The position numbers were made by a program, and so were the translations under genes. A model generated the notes under the pieces. It was not told the origin of the DNA, did no database searches, and worked only from the letters and a program-made list of their open reading frames with translations. From Trichoplax adhaerens (lineage: Eukaryota > Placozoa > Uniplacotomia > Trichoplacea > Trichoplacidae), in assembly GCF_000150275.1 (NCBI RefSeq), contig NW_002060944.1, positions 3,614 through 67,613 on the forward strand: DNA of 64,000 nucleotides, given 5' to 3'. Below, in pieces: positions 43,881 through 56,707 of the stretch (positions within the stretch are counted from its first letter, which is position 1; the number at the start of each line of letters is the position of its first letter).

Positions 43881-45860
43881 ACTTTAGTTATAAAAATATT
43901 AAAAACGTATGACCAAAACGTAATGGAGAGAGTGTGATAATATGGTATTGCAGAATATTTCTGTTAGGTTTGTTCGCTGATTCTGAACAGAATACGCGGA
44001 CGACCTAAACTCTATCTTAAGAATGCCAACTGTCTTCTTTATTCGCCCAACCAAATTAACATAAGTAGGTCTTCTATCTATAAACTACATTTCTAAATGA
44101 AAAGACTTGAACAGTCACAATAGTACGATACACATAGAGAACCCATAAGTGTAAATCTGTAATATACTCCAGTCTGTGATCATGTAAAACAGATCTCTTT
44201 ATTCTCAAGTACCCAGTTAGCTATATCCGCTATATTCAGCAATAGCAACAACTGAATTATAATTACATCGACCTAATTCCATCTACAATATTACAGTTAT
44301 TATTACCAATTATAACATCCACCACAAGAAAAGATAGACTAAAACCTTTACTGTAGACTCAGAGTAAAACGTCCGCGCTTCCACTAGAATTAAAGTAAGT
44401 CACAACACCACTTTATTATATTGTCGTGCTTATAGCGTAGGATATTTTTAAGCAAGATTTATATTGACTTTCTCTACAGCTGCAGTTACGGATTCTCTTA
44501 GTATGCCTCTGCAGGTTTATTTTACTAATGGTATTTATAGCTTATTCACATGCGTCCATATAGCAGTATAATAAAAACATTTTAGTTTTAGTTTTATACT
44601 CTATTTCTACTTGTTTCATCTAAAGGCTTTTCATTTAATTTTCATCGTTACAAAGTTCGAGAATTTTTACATATTAGCAACGTGATAGTTTAGTTTGTAC
44701 TTTCTAAATTCTTAACAAGTTTACAAATTACACCTTAACCCGGATCAATTCAATTATATCCATGGATTGATGGTCTTAATAGTAGTACTTAGTTATCCAA
44801 CGATGTTAGCCAAACTACAGTATTGTGTGTACACTCCATAGTCATACATGATACTTTTTAACTATGCCATGGGTGCCTTTACCATTCACAAGCGTTGTGA
44901 AAGGTAGCGGAAATTATTTAAATTTTCTCAGCGATTCTGTGTACGTTATGTAGTAGGCTCACCGCACTACGCAGAATTAATGCCAGAGGTAAAGACACCG
45001 ACTACACTGATTGGGATGGTAAATCATGTTGAAGAAGAAAAACATTAAAAAATCCCCTAAAAAATATCGTTACATAAGCGTGCGTCTTCGTGGAATAAAT
45101 TTTTTGTATTCTAATAAGCTACATCTTTTACAAAGTTTTCTTTGCAATATTCAAAAGCGATAAACAGCATTCGCAATGAATAATTTTCAATTGATTTTAC
45201 TTCACTAAATTCAATTTTTACTATCCTTTAAGTTGCAGAGCTTATATATTAAAGCAATTGATCAAATCCTCAGTTGATACAGGATATCAATGACGACTGG
45301 TTGAAATGAGTCATTAAGTAAATCATTAAGTAAATCAAGGCCATGCGAGTACTGTAGCTACATTGAATCAGGCCAAGATTTACAATCACTGTAGTGTCGT
45401 GATGTCATGGTGTACAGCAATGTTTTGAATCAGAGCTGAGTACGTAATTATACGATCTAAATTTTGAAACATTGTGGTTTCAAGGACTCCACGTTATAGT
45501 ACGGTAATAGTTTAGTCGATATAGGAGAAAGAAAAACTACTCTGTTATTAAGACTGTATAGAAAAACGATATATGACATTGCCGTTCCTAAACCCCTTCA
45601 TGACATGCAGTAAGTCCATTTTGAAAAGTAAAGTTTTATTTACAGTTTTCCTATTATTTTGTGATATTTTTACTTTTCGATAAAAGTTGTTGTGGTTCGT
45701 TAGTCGTTCATAAGACAAACTGAAAATCAAAACCCAGCAGTAAATTTCTGATATTATTGATTACAGCTGACTGGTATTTTGTTAATTGCTGGTAATAAAG
45801 AAAAATAAGAGAATGACAGATAGGCTAGCATCTTGTTAAATTAAATTTATCATAATAAAC

Positions 45861-48607
45861 TTATTCAAGATGAATAGCATTCAGCAATTCAATCAAATTA
45901 TCCATTTCAAAATCTTTTGCTATATCAAGCGGCGTTAAGTCTCCCATTTTGGCATAAACGTCAGCTCCGGCCGCTACTAAACTTCTTACCATAGCATCAT
46001 CACCTATATTAAATCATCACAATATGATAACATAATTCATTAATTGTCTCTTCATATACGACCACATACAATGATCAGACTACCGGATTAATTATAGTTA
46101 TTTTATGATTTTTAATCAGTGAGAACACATAGTTCAGTTGGTCATGTATAGATGAATAAAATAAATAGATACACTGTCAAACTACAGAGCTATTGATGAA
46201 TACTCCAATAACAGCCTCACTAAGTAGCTATAATTATCGAACGGTTCCTTAATTTGAAATACTAAAGCTAGGATGATATAAGAGAAGTGCAAGTAAATAA
46301 TAGTAATAGCACTACTGTCGAGTCTTCTACCGTCCCTGAAAGGATAGATAATTTCTGACTTACCATTCATAACAGCTAGATGTAATGGAGTTGCATTATT
46401 GCATTGTTCGTTAATAACATTAACCTTAGCACCTATCTTTAGTAGCCATTTGACCATAAGAGTATCGCCACGACCAATAGCTGCATGAAGAGGTGTATTG
46501 CCTGATTCACCATGATGATTAATATCAATTTTACCTGGATGCTGTACATAGTTACTTAATTAGATCCAAAATATTATTGAAAAAGTAATGAACGTTCTGT
46601 CTCAATGTTATAATTCACTATTGTCTATATACAGTACTTCAGTATAATCAAATACGTATGCAGACATTAGGAATAATCAAGAAAGACAGAAATCATTTGA
46701 CTAAATTTGAATGACTTTAAGGTACCATAGATACAAGATAGTATCACCTTTTGAATTAAATACGTTAATATGGACGAGGAGTTGGCCATCACTCCGGTGA
46801 AGAATAATCTGTTATAATCTTCTGGTAATAATGATGTAATCGATAGGACTTGATCATCGAGAATGTATTGTATAACATCGAGATATTGAAGCTGAATTGC
46901 TTGACAGATAATTTCTGTGATATTAGAGACTTTATCGTGTTGAAAACGACTGTTTTCTTGCTGTAGTTTATGATAAAACTCAATAATTGCAGATGTCATA
47001 TTTAGTAGAGCATGAGATCGTATAGCAAGGACAATTTGAGCACAGGTGCGGTTACTTGTTTTACACTTGACCGCTGAAAGCAACTTCTTGTAGGCTTTAT
47101 GACGACCAGATGACAGAGTATACACAACATCCAAGAAAAAGAGCTGTCGATTGACAGCAAATCGAGTGCTAGAGAATAAAATCGTGAATGATAATGGTCA
47201 AATTAGTCTCATCTAATGGCTTAGCTCCTAGTATGATAAAACAAGTACTGTGTGTCTAATTTACTGCAGTTTTGAATAACATAATTAATCTATTTAATAC
47301 GGATGTTAGCTTTCAGTTAACAGACTGACGATTTGAAAGAAAAATGATACATTAACAGTAAATATGATACTCTGTATCAATTTATTACTACTGTTACAGT
47401 ATTTGTAAGTAATCCTAAACATTGTTTATTAATTTTCTGTATGTTTTTAACGTTGCTTTTGCATAGACTGCTGTTTATATTTACAAATCTCAAAATGGAT
47501 GAAGTAGAATTGAAGCTAATGCTTGTCGAAGTGGGTAAGGTTTACTAACATTTATTTGATTTGACACTTTATAACTTGACTAAGCGTTTACTGATGCAAT
47601 CTGTAAGGTTTTGTTGATATAAAAACAAAATATAGAATACTTAATGTGGACTCAATTCTAACTACATGGTTAAAATTTGGTTGTAAGCTAAATTTTAGCT
47701 AAAAATATTGCTTGTCGCAGTTTACTAGAGTTCGATTTGTCACTTATTGCTAAATTAAGTAATATAATGAATTAGCATACGAGTATATCTACTGTATGTA
47801 GTTATGCGTTTCTATCTACATACGGGAACTCGGGAATAATAGCGTAAATAAGCTGTTCTAAAGTAGACTCTTCTAGTTGTGATTGTTGGCCACCAAGAAG
47901 AATTATCAGATGATCTCGTATAATTTCCAACTCCATCTTTAAAAGGTCTAACTTTTGTTGTGATGGAAAAACGGATATCCAAAAATGACTGAACTGAGTC
48001 ATATTATCACCAGTTTGCCACCATTCATGTAACCTCATCACTAATTTATTGGATTCCTTCAACCAATTCTCTGCAATAGTTTTTACAATAGTCAATAAAT
48101 GATTGATAGTTTTTTTAAAGTTCAGTTCTAAATTATGGCACTACTTTAACTTATCCATTCTTTTCACTTACCAAGAATATTACTATCTACTCTAGTTATA
48201 ATTGATTCGAGGTCTTCTGTTTTGATTAGAGGTTGTATAGACGGCAAAACCGCCTGTTGTTTGGCAATCGTTTGAGGTGTTTTAGAAGTTGCTTTACTAT
48301 TGATCGTATGTAGTGGCCTTACTGGGCCGCTATTAGGGCGAATATCTTCTTTTTTTTTGGTAATATCACTTAGTGGTGATAATACTCTACCTGAACGTAC
48401 TTTGGCGCTATTACTTTTAACCGTTCCTGATGCCCCAGGAGGTGGCGTTGGTTGTTGAAAGGGATAAGAAGAACTTCTATGGAATGGATGTTTAGCTAAA
48501 GTAACGTGCGGTACATCTTGTTGAGAAAAGTCTTCATCATCGATAGCGCTATATGATAACCGCGATACGCATAGTAAATCTCTTATTTCTTCCACTTGAT
48601 CATCCAT
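45861..48607 (-). CDS. Ankyrin-repeat protein of unknown function, 5 exons
   Basis: Five minus-strand exons join in phase: 48607-48172, 48070-47824, 47168-46748, 46541-46364, 46003-45861, total 1425 nt, 474 residues. Residues 1-145 are Ser/Pro-rich and probably disordered (PHVTLAKHPFHRSS, PTPPPGASG). About 146-228 is helical (NWLKESNKLVMRLHEWW), 229-368 is a helical region (LFFLDVVYTLSSGRHKAYKK), and about 372-470 holds ankyrin repeats (GNTPLHAAIGRGD, NATPLHLAVMNG, LTPLDIAKD). Exon 2 was spliced at CC/GTATGT, ten codons of readthrough before a TAA, because this joins exon 3 in frame; without it the two halves would be separate ORFs. I cannot name the family. Likely role is protein binding in the cytoplasm or nucleus. 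Confidence 0.72.
47169..47823 (-). other. Intron 2 of the ankyrin gene
   Basis: A 655-base interval between the GTATGT donor and TCTCTAG acceptor. If exon 2 is not spliced here it ends at a TAA at 47802-47804, giving a short isoform of about 237 residues without ankyrin repeats. A plus-strand ATG at 47494 opens 13 codons before a GTAAGG and is not supported further. Confidence 0.5.
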
Positions 48608-50286
48608 CTTGTATTTTTGAATATCGATAAGGCTAGTAACTAAAGCAGACTATAGTATAGAAGCAGCCATGTAATAGATTAGAATGAATTATATGTTTAA
48701 ACCTTTATGATATATAAAAGGGCTGACATGCGTGTATCATAGTGCTACTATCATGCAAATTTTAGGCATGAATAGCATCTGTAGTAGATAATACAATGAT
48801 TGATTTTTTACCCAGTTAAGGCCCATTTATTAAATATAATAAATAGTCCGTTAATACTGTAAAAATTCATTTAATGATGTATATCCTGCAATTATCACGC
48901 ATTGCTGTTCGAAAGTTCAGTCCAGTGTTTATGGATGATATCAAATGATTAAGTTCAAGATACATTGGAGAATCGTTAATTATGTTATGAAAGTTGATAT
49001 TGAAGCGGAGAATAATTTTATTTACGAAAAGTACATGAACTATTGTCCTTTTCTGAATAATTATACTTTATTTTGTGGGAGATTAACAAAAATATTCGTA
49101 ATTTCATTACAGCATCACTTATTTGGAATCGAATAAAATTTTGAATCCTTACAGTTTCATGAAAACTGTCATGCACGCATTGTAAGTATAAGCGGATACA
49201 ATTGGATAATGGGTCCAAGCGAACTAGCGAGTCCATGCGAGTAGTAGTAAACGGTTAGGAATCGCCAAGAAATATTTACGTACTACTGTAGAGTACTTAA
49301 GTAAGAGATCTTGCATGAAACGATTGATTGGCCTGCAATTCAGTACAATCTATCAGTAGCTTGGCCTGGATGTTGTAAGTTTTGTGGATTACCGATTTAC
49401 ATCGTTGCAACATGTTTGCATTACAGTATCCGCTCTCATCTTTCGATAATATCATTAATGTAAAGTCCCCTTAGATATCTCAGTAAATTACAGTTGCAAG
49501 TAATCAATAACAAAACGTATATCTTTTAAGGCTAAAGCCAGATGCTTCACAGGCACATCAAAGGCATCGGTTTTATGAGCCTAAAATGAATTGATCATAC
49601 AGCCTCTCCCTCCGGTAACTACTGCTTTTCTAAGAATTAATAAAAAACAAAAGTAGACACCCTCTCATTTACTTGGTAGTCTCTATAATTTCTAACATGA
49701 TTATTATTCATGAAGTTCAAAGCTAATTAACGCTCAGCACTATTGACCAAAGGATAGTTTGAATAACTTTAACGTCAATCAAGGAAATCTATTCAGAGAT
49801 ATTAACGCCAAAGGCAAAAAATTCAGCAAAGTAATACATCAAAACGTTGCTTTTATTGTGATAATAAATGATTTTCGGAACCAAAGATAAAATTAATTCA
49901 TAACATAAACTTACAACACAGCTCATGTAAACAAACCTGCTAATGCCCTACCTTGCGTATGGTGTATCTTATATTACAAACAAGACTTTGGCATGAATTT
50001 TGCTACTGCAAGAAGTTACGATTACGTTTAAAGGTAATATTATTCAGGCTCTATTCGCTAGTCAAGTGTCAAGTACTGTTGTAACGTACGAGGCGTTGAA
50101 GATTTTATTACATGATTGTCCCAACTAAACAATCATGACGATTGTGTTGTTTGACGTAAGAAAACCAGAATATTACCGGTAATTTCCCTGCTAATAAATC
50201 CTAAGTACATTTCAATTATGAAGTAGTTCTGATGTTGCAGGCCGACCTTTTTTATGTCTTTAACCACATATTGGTGTGTCAAGACA
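48608..50286. other. Intergenic region between the ankyrin gene start and the BuGZ gene end
   Basis: It should hold the promoter of the ankyrin gene (just above 48607) and the 3' UTR of BuGZ; an AATAAA-type signal for the latter is possible at about 50103-50109 (minus strand). ORFs of 60-80 codons show no family similarity. Nothing else is recognised. Confidence 0.5.
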
Positions 50287-53200
50287 CTAATATTTTGGGA
50301 AGCCAGGAACTCTTGACGTTGGCATAATATTGGCTGCTGGCGGTGGAAGTCCATACGAATAGGGAGGCGCAGCATGTACGGAATTCGTGGGAACTACAAT
50401 AACAGAAACGGGACAAAAATGTTCCGTTTATTGCTAATAAGCGAAATGCCAGATATCGCCTAATCAATATTTTTTTGAATAAAGATTCGAATAAATACTT
50501 ACATTGAGGTTGGGCAGCTTGCGCTATCTTTGTCTTATATTTTGCAGCCCTCCGCTCCTCCTGTATCAAAGTAGATAGCTTTATGTCAGATTCATGAATT
50601 TAAAAATAATACCGATATACGAGTAATCCTATGCATAACTGATTGACAGTAATAAATCGATAATGTCATCGTCATTAAATAATGTACTGTAGTATGGTTA
50701 AAGGCAATATAGTAAAGTATGGGAAGTTACATCAAAGTTAAATGCATAGCAAAACGGCACATTAATATAATATAATTGACAAGAACTTGGGAGTTGTAGC
50801 TGAAAAAATTAAAGCGATACTGAATACTGAAAGATAGCCAATTTCAGACAAACTCAATTGGTTCAACTATTCTACTATTCTAACAACAATCGTGGAATAA
50901 GCAGCACACTAATCTGTCACATCAACCGCAAACCTCTTCTGTGTTACAAGCCTATATATTGACGGCAATACTCCTTGATATCAACGCTGTTAATGATACG
51001 CAATTCCAATAAATTCGGACTAAATTAGCAACGTAAAATAGATATTACCAATACTCACGAAAAGTGTGTCAATGTGCCACCGTAATTCGTTGAAATAAAC
51101 ACATAGTAACTGTAACACATGTTGATTTCTGAATCATACCTTAAATGACTGTTACTATCAGTACCAACGAGCGGTACGGTTAATATTAATAAATGTAACA
51201 TGGAATGAGAGTTTACAGTAACAGCAATTAGAAATGCTATTATGTTAAATAGCATTCACTTTGCAGTTTTATAATATTCTCTTCGTACCTTAAACCGGTT
51301 TCATCTCTGAAGATTCAGTCAAATAAACTCTTAATAATGACGACAAAGAATAACGTAACCCCAGCCCAATAGCACAGTTTTGTAACTGACAAGTCAAGCT
51401 CAATCGTAGTAATACTTGACTGCTACATGTGATTAATGTACATGTGCTAGTACTAATAAAGAGCACCAAGGCTATTTCTTACCAATGATATATCCTCTTC
51501 CGGATGGACTAACTTGCTAGTAGCTCCAACACTACTGATAGTTGTAGATATCTTGGGCGTTGTTATTGGAGTGGTCTCAGCTGGAGGTGGTACACTGCCT
51601 ACAAGCGATAGATTCAAATTACAACGGAAAAAAGTGGTGTTAATATGACACAAGATGCCAGTCTGTCGAACGAAATTTACAATTTCTATCCAAAAGATTT
51701 AGCTTGTTCAAGGCACCTTTACTATCGTTCAGAACCGGTTTGGCTTCAAAAGTTTTCGAATTCGAGATAGGCTTGAAATCTGCACCTACAGGGCCGGAAC
51801 TAATTGTTGTAGAGCTACTAACTTGTGAGGCACTTGGAAATAGCGGTCGACTTGGTGGGGCAGAATTATTAGCGGCCGATACCGGAGGCGCTCTAATCGG
51901 CGGAGGCATATTGGTATTCGGTGGGGGCATGTTCGGAAATGGAAATCTATTCAATTGTATTACAGCGATTTTGGTATTTAATAATTTTTGAATTAACGTT
52001 TACTTGTTCATATAATGTAAAAGGAGTATATTGACAGTGGCTTTAACGGAAGATTAAGCCTATTACTGTCTACGTATTACCTAGCTTGCATTGGTGGTAC
52101 ACCAAATGGCACGGGTGGCATCGGCATACCGGTAGGTAGTCGGTCTGGTTTAGAAAAAGTAATGTTTGCACATTGTTTTAATGATGATAGCATATCTAAA
52201 TCGAGGGTAAAGGGTTAGTACAAGCATAATTATAACTGGAGTAACAAACTTGGTTGAGGGTAGCCAGGCACTCCTGGACGCCAAAAACCGGGAGCGACCG
52301 GAGGAACAGCCGACGGCGCAAAAGCTGCTTGAGGAGTCGGTTGTTCGTCTGATTTTGCTTTTTTCGTCTCGGGTTCTAATTGGATGAAAATAGTTTAAAC
52401 CTCGTTATCATATTATACGAAGTAAATCTTTGCAACATCATCATCATTCATTGTCAATATCGATTACATTATATGTATAGAAAAGAATACGACTTTAAAA
52501 TGATAACAAAAACCTGGCAAAGAATGAGTTATTGATGACAAGATACAAATCATTGCAGTCAAATGCTTACATAGTATAGCCAAATAGCCATTGTTAGCTA
52601 GTTTGATAATATATTATTAAAATTTCGTCAAATGATTCGATCGTCATCTACTGTAGTTTATCAAACTTTCGTTCTGTTGATGAAATACGTTATCGATAGT
52701 ATTGCTTGATAGATAATGCGAATACTAGATGAAAATGACAATTCTGTTTCCACGATGCAGCTTGAGTGGAACTGTTTGAAAATGATTTTGCCTTGCGTCA
52801 TAAATATAATTTATGATCCGTTTGCCTAGTGGTAGACTATGCGAAGGGCGTTTTTGTACGTTATAGTATCATGCTAGATTTCTAAAGTGAGATAAGGGAT
52901 GTTGGTGATACCGACTACTATATTGTATTAAAATGTTAAAATAAGATGTAATCCTTGGTATCAATGTGCTAGAACAATTCAAGGGCAGTTAGTTACCTAG
53001 TTACAATAATGCTCAAAACGCTATACAAGTTAATAATGTCTACTTTAACTTTGTCAGACATTACTTTTAGATGATCAACACAGATAGTACAGTGAAAGGC
53101 TGTCATTTAGGTAATTAAAGAATTACTATAGGGATTGTTGACTCACTACAGAGATAGAAAGGTTTTGTTCTGCATCTACTGTATATATATAAGAGCGAAG

Positions 53201-54351
53201 GATCAACTAGGTAATTCATTAAGATTAAATTTTACCATCAACATCTCCTTTACGAGCCGCTCTTGCTTTAGCATCTTCTTCTGGTATCCCTTCAGTCCCA
53301 TATATTTCAACTTCTGGATTGGTTCGGTTGGGTAAAGCATTGGGTATTTCTTTAATTGTTTCACGATGAACTTGCATACAATGTATAGCAAGGCCAGGAC
53401 CGGTATATAGTTTTTTATGGCATACAGGGCATTTAAAATGTTTAGCTCGTTGATGCTGTATTAATATCTTTTCATCTTCAAAATCTCTACCACAGTACCT
53501 GGATGATATTATACATTCATGAATCAAGGAAGATACAAATCGACAATAGTCTAACGCAATCATCATTGATGTATGAAAGCATCATGGAATGTTTGTTACG
53601 TTATTTTTTGTGAATGATTTAGAACATATCAAGCACAGTATGATCATATGTGTGATTGTAACTTCAAAGTGCTATCGTTCTTTCATCAGGAAAAATCGAT
53701 CACAACGAGACATAAGAAATTTCTATCAAAACTAAAAAAGATTCCCGTTAAATAAATGCCTTAATCAAGCTTTAGGTAGTGTAGATCAAGTTTGGCTTGT
53801 TGACGACCGACAGTGGACAACATCGAAGAACGTTGTCACTACGTCCAGTACAGTACAGTACGAGCGCGCGGGAATAACCGAGGCAAAACTACAGTAGTTT
53901 GATTGATCTCAATCACTCCTGTCTATTGTAATTCTTGGATGTGCGCTCCAAATTGTAGTATTGATGTGCTTTCAATATGCTCTTTTTGCGGACTAGGCAA
54001 ACTATTGACGTCCTAGTAAAACTGCTCAAAGCCAAGTAGCCTAACAAAAAAGGTCCATTGCAATGGGTATTACTTGGTGTCGCCATTGCAAGCAAGTATT
54101 GTACAGTGACAGCAGTACTGCTCTGATCTTCAAGACAAGATGATTAATCAATCCTTTGAAGTTCAGCAATGGACGCTTAGTAAAAGAGCCATGCGGGCAA
54201 AGAAATAAATAAATTGAATTCATTGTGGTGTAACAAGAAACTGTACAGACTTTTAGACTAGCCTGAATGAATTAATATCATGTTATGCATGGCAATATTA
54301 GAAAGGATACCAACACCAAGGCTTGACAGACTTCTTTTTCTTCCTTCCCAT
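50287..54351 (-). CDS. ZNF207: BuGZ / ZNF207 zinc-finger protein, 8 exons, with an apparent frameshift
   Basis: Minus-strand exons: 54351-54311, 53498-53236, 52376-52250, 52144-52081, 51946-51681, 51598-51483, 50560-50503, 50393-50287, about 346 residues. The start [14 protein letters not shown] matches the vertebrate protein. Two C2H2 fingers are formed by C13, C16, H29, H34 and C37, C40, H53, H58. A Pro-rich low-complexity region follows, then [19 protein letters not shown], and the GLEBS motif across exons 6-7 ([11 protein letters not shown] then EERRA). The family binds microtubules and Bub3, aiding kinetochore loading, spindle assembly and splicing. Exon 3 needs one base removed: its first part continues exon 2, its Pro-rich second part continues into exon 4, one frame apart (A run at 52320-52324). 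This could be a sequence error. All other junctions agree. Confidence 0.92.
52320..52324 (-). other. Apparent single-base frameshift in a homopolymer (BuGZ exon 3)
   Basis: Upstream of this five-A run (five T on the coding strand) the frame from exon 2 gives [19 protein letters not shown]; downstream, the frame required by exon 4 gives [19 protein letters not shown]. Four bases in the run would join them. An assembly or sequencing slip is the simplest cause. An alternative donor at GAT/GTTGAT with a later acceptor could also rescue frame but is weaker. Confidence 0.65.
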
Positions 54352-55382
54352 CGTTGCGATACTTGCCTAAAAAAGCTCAAATAAACTGTACGATGATGCT
54401 GCCAAGCAAGTAGTTAAATACTCTTACTCTACGTGCTGAATGTGATCGTATTTCCTATACTGGGCCTATGTGTACAGTACATACAGCATTGTACAGTGTA
54501 TATACTGTAAGAAATGTACTGTACACTGTAGACAGTACAGTACATGATACAGTCGGATACAGTACAATATACTGTATACCAGTGCACTGTACTGTAGTCT
54601 GGGGTGCAGTTCAGTTCTCAGAGCGTAGTGTATCGAGTCATTCGAGTGTCGAGTATGCGACTATCGACTGTGATAAAAGAGTTCTTCAGCGCACGCCCAG
54701 TCGAGCACCAATGCATGGAAGACAGTGTACACCAGTCGTGTTTTGCATCAGGTGATTGGGCAAGTCCATAATGGCATTGGCCGTCGTGTTTACTGTTGGC
54801 CACACAACATTTGCAACATTTGCATTTTACGATCTGCTGGACGCTTTCCTCTGTCCAGCAGTTTTAGCATACCTGATGACAACCTCCGCATAACTCATGC
54901 AATAAGTTCATGCTTTACTGTAACCGCCATGCTGTAAGCATGCCAACATGGACATTAAAAGAATGGCAAGCTCTTTACGTTGCATTTTCCGTTAACATCA
55001 ATTTCAGTCTTATTCATGTGACAGCGTTAGTTTTATTCGCGATTCAACACATCAACGATTCTTTAGTACGTAGAAGAACATGTCTAGTATTTGTATATGA
55101 TTACACAGTTACATTACATGAAAACTAACATATCCACTTACTGTATAAGACGGTATATCGAGTTTGCTTAAAATTGTCAATCAACCATATAATGTTGTTT
55201 ACAAAACGGATTGAAGAAAAGATAAAAAGATAAGATTGAACTGACGTCATCTTGGCCTACAACTCAATTTCTCAATTCTAAATTAATTTTACGCTAACTG
55301 CTTGAAGCAAAAGGTAGCAAAAAGCAATAGCATACTACTGTTATACAGTCATCATAGCGTGCACAATTGATTCGTACAATAT
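54352..55382. other. Intergenic region with a dense ACTGTAC cluster
   Basis: It lies between the BuGZ start and the CISD2 stop. From about 54468 to 54605 there are a dozen or more overlapping pieces of GTACTGTAC / TACAGTAC, giving low-complexity ORFs on both strands that I reject as genes. It should contain the BuGZ promoter. Confidence 0.55.
54468..54605. repeat. Cluster of GTACTGTAC-type palindromic motifs
   Basis: Runs such as GTACAGTAC, ATGTACTGTACACTG, GACAGTACAGTACATG and CACTGTACTGTAG follow each other with irregular spacing. Irregular spacing separates it from a simple microsatellite. Function unknown. Confidence 0.75.
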
Positions 55383-56707
55383 TCAGTTGGCTTTTCCTTT
55401 GACAATGAGGGGTCCTACATTATCTTGCTCTTGTTCATTGTGATTATTATGACTTCCATCACAGTAAGGAAACTAGGATACGAGAACATAAATAGCAAAT
55501 GCATGAATAATTAACAATTTTGCAATGAATAACCTATACCGTTAAAAGTACATACTGTACAGTATATACAGATTACTGCAAATTAATTACCAGCTGTAAG
55601 TGAACTTTCTTAAAGCTTAGGGATAGCAAGAACAATGTTATTGTTGACACCTTGCCATCAAGGAATGTCATCAGAACTAATCACTCAAATAAATATCTAT
55701 AATATTGCATGCTTGATGTACTGTATTTATAATTAATCAATGGAAGTGATCTAACGGTTTGCCAATGCTGTTTGTATATTTGTGCTCCATAAACTGTCAT
55801 CGAAATGCACGTTCAATCGAACCTGTTGACAGCTGCAGTACAGTACTGTATCGTTTTGCTAATATTATAACATGGTCAGATCACTATTTACTGTACGATC
55901 AGAAACACTTTGATCAAGCAACGCAAGATTAAACGTCGAATGCCAAACCAATCCAATAGCATTTTGATCGTTGTCAAGACTAATCTAATCTATCTGTAGT
56001 GCCATCACGACTAGGCACATAGGAAGTACAGTACACTATGGTTCTGTAGGTGGATAGAAATGATGTAGTTGTCCATACTACGGCTACTGAGCATGAAGAG
56101 ATAAATATAAAAAAATTGTTTTACGGACTATTACCAACGAAAGAGTTGTGTTAGCAGAATCGAGCTAGCATTGATTCATTATAGTTCAGTTTCAACAAAC
56201 TGGTTCATAGTAAAGTCTGCAGCTATGATGGTCATGCCGAATGAGTCATTTTCCATGTTTCAATATCGGAAAAGCAAGAAATGAACCGATTTTGCATTGA
56301 ACGAATTGACATACTTGCTGGCAAGCTACACCCTTTGACAGAAGTAGCACATGACACGGCACTATCTATCTCACCTTTTTCGATCTCCAACATCTGCAAA
56401 ATACTAACTTCTCTCCGACATCCTCGATATCTACAGTATGGACCACTTTCTTGCAGGTTTTATCGATGCATTTGTTGACACAGTTCGTGTCTTTAGCCTT
56501 AGGTGAAGGAGGTAACTCAACAGCTTTGGGCTGAAAAAACTTATATGTACTATAACCAATCAGCCAGCTCACCACCGCAAAAGGGAAAACGACAGCGATA
56601 GCATCACTTGGACTTAGTTCTGCGAATCCACTTAAACTAGAAGGAACTGGAAGTTTTTGCAGATAGTTAGGCAGTTGAACTTTAATTAATTTGGCTATTG
56701 CTTCCAT
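55383..56707 (-). CDS. CISD2: CISD2-like CDGSH iron-sulphur protein, 2 exons
   Basis: Exons 56707-56375 and 55472-55383 on the minus strand give 140 residues (vertebrate CISD2 about 135). The N terminus (MEAIAKLIKVQLPNYLQKLP) is close to CISD2. One membrane segment spans about residues 35-58 (AIAVVFPFAVVSWLIGY). The 2Fe-2S motif CRCWRSKKFPYCDGSH is complete across the splice junction, with ligands C104, C106, C115 and H119. It ends GPLIVKGKAN. The family sits in the outer mitochondrial or ER membrane as a dimer and acts in iron, calcium and autophagy control. The upstream GTG-led extension was rejected in favour of the ATG at 56707. The gene diverges from PRPF31, with 662 bases between the two start codons. 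Confidence 0.95.

Larger units (their letters stand above)
37891..45860. other. 8-kb intergenic region, repeat-rich, no gene seen
   Basis: Between the receptor stop and the ankyrin gene end I find no exon with family similarity on either strand. It holds the 3' flank shared with paralog 1 (about 39220-41240), a 228-bp tandem triplication, an inverted copy of repeat D (about 42070-42490), a GC-rich patch (42793-42840) unlike its surroundings, and a pair of 145-bp direct repeats. ORFs of 60-65 codons here look random. Confidence 0.55.

Noticed and set aside
47494-47533. Plus-strand ATG opening MDEVELKLMLVEVG before a GTAAGG
   Set aside because: It lies in an intron of a minus-strand gene and no continuing exon was found.
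47802-48607. Treating the N-terminal exons as a separate two-exon gene ending at TAA 47802-47804
   Set aside because: A strong GTATGT donor just before the stop joins the ankyrin exons exactly in frame; kept only as a possible short isoform.
51704-51991. Plus-strand 95-codon ORF rich in Gly
   Set aside because: It is the complement of the Pro-rich BuGZ exon 5.
52826-52900. Sequence GCCTAGTGGTAGACTATGCG resembling a tRNA A box
   Set aside because: No matching B box or cloverleaf could be found downstream.
54468-55128. Overlapping ORFs of 60-95 codons on both strands
   Set aside because: They come from GTACTGTAC-type low-complexity DNA, have no family pattern and sit in a gap between two well-defined genes.
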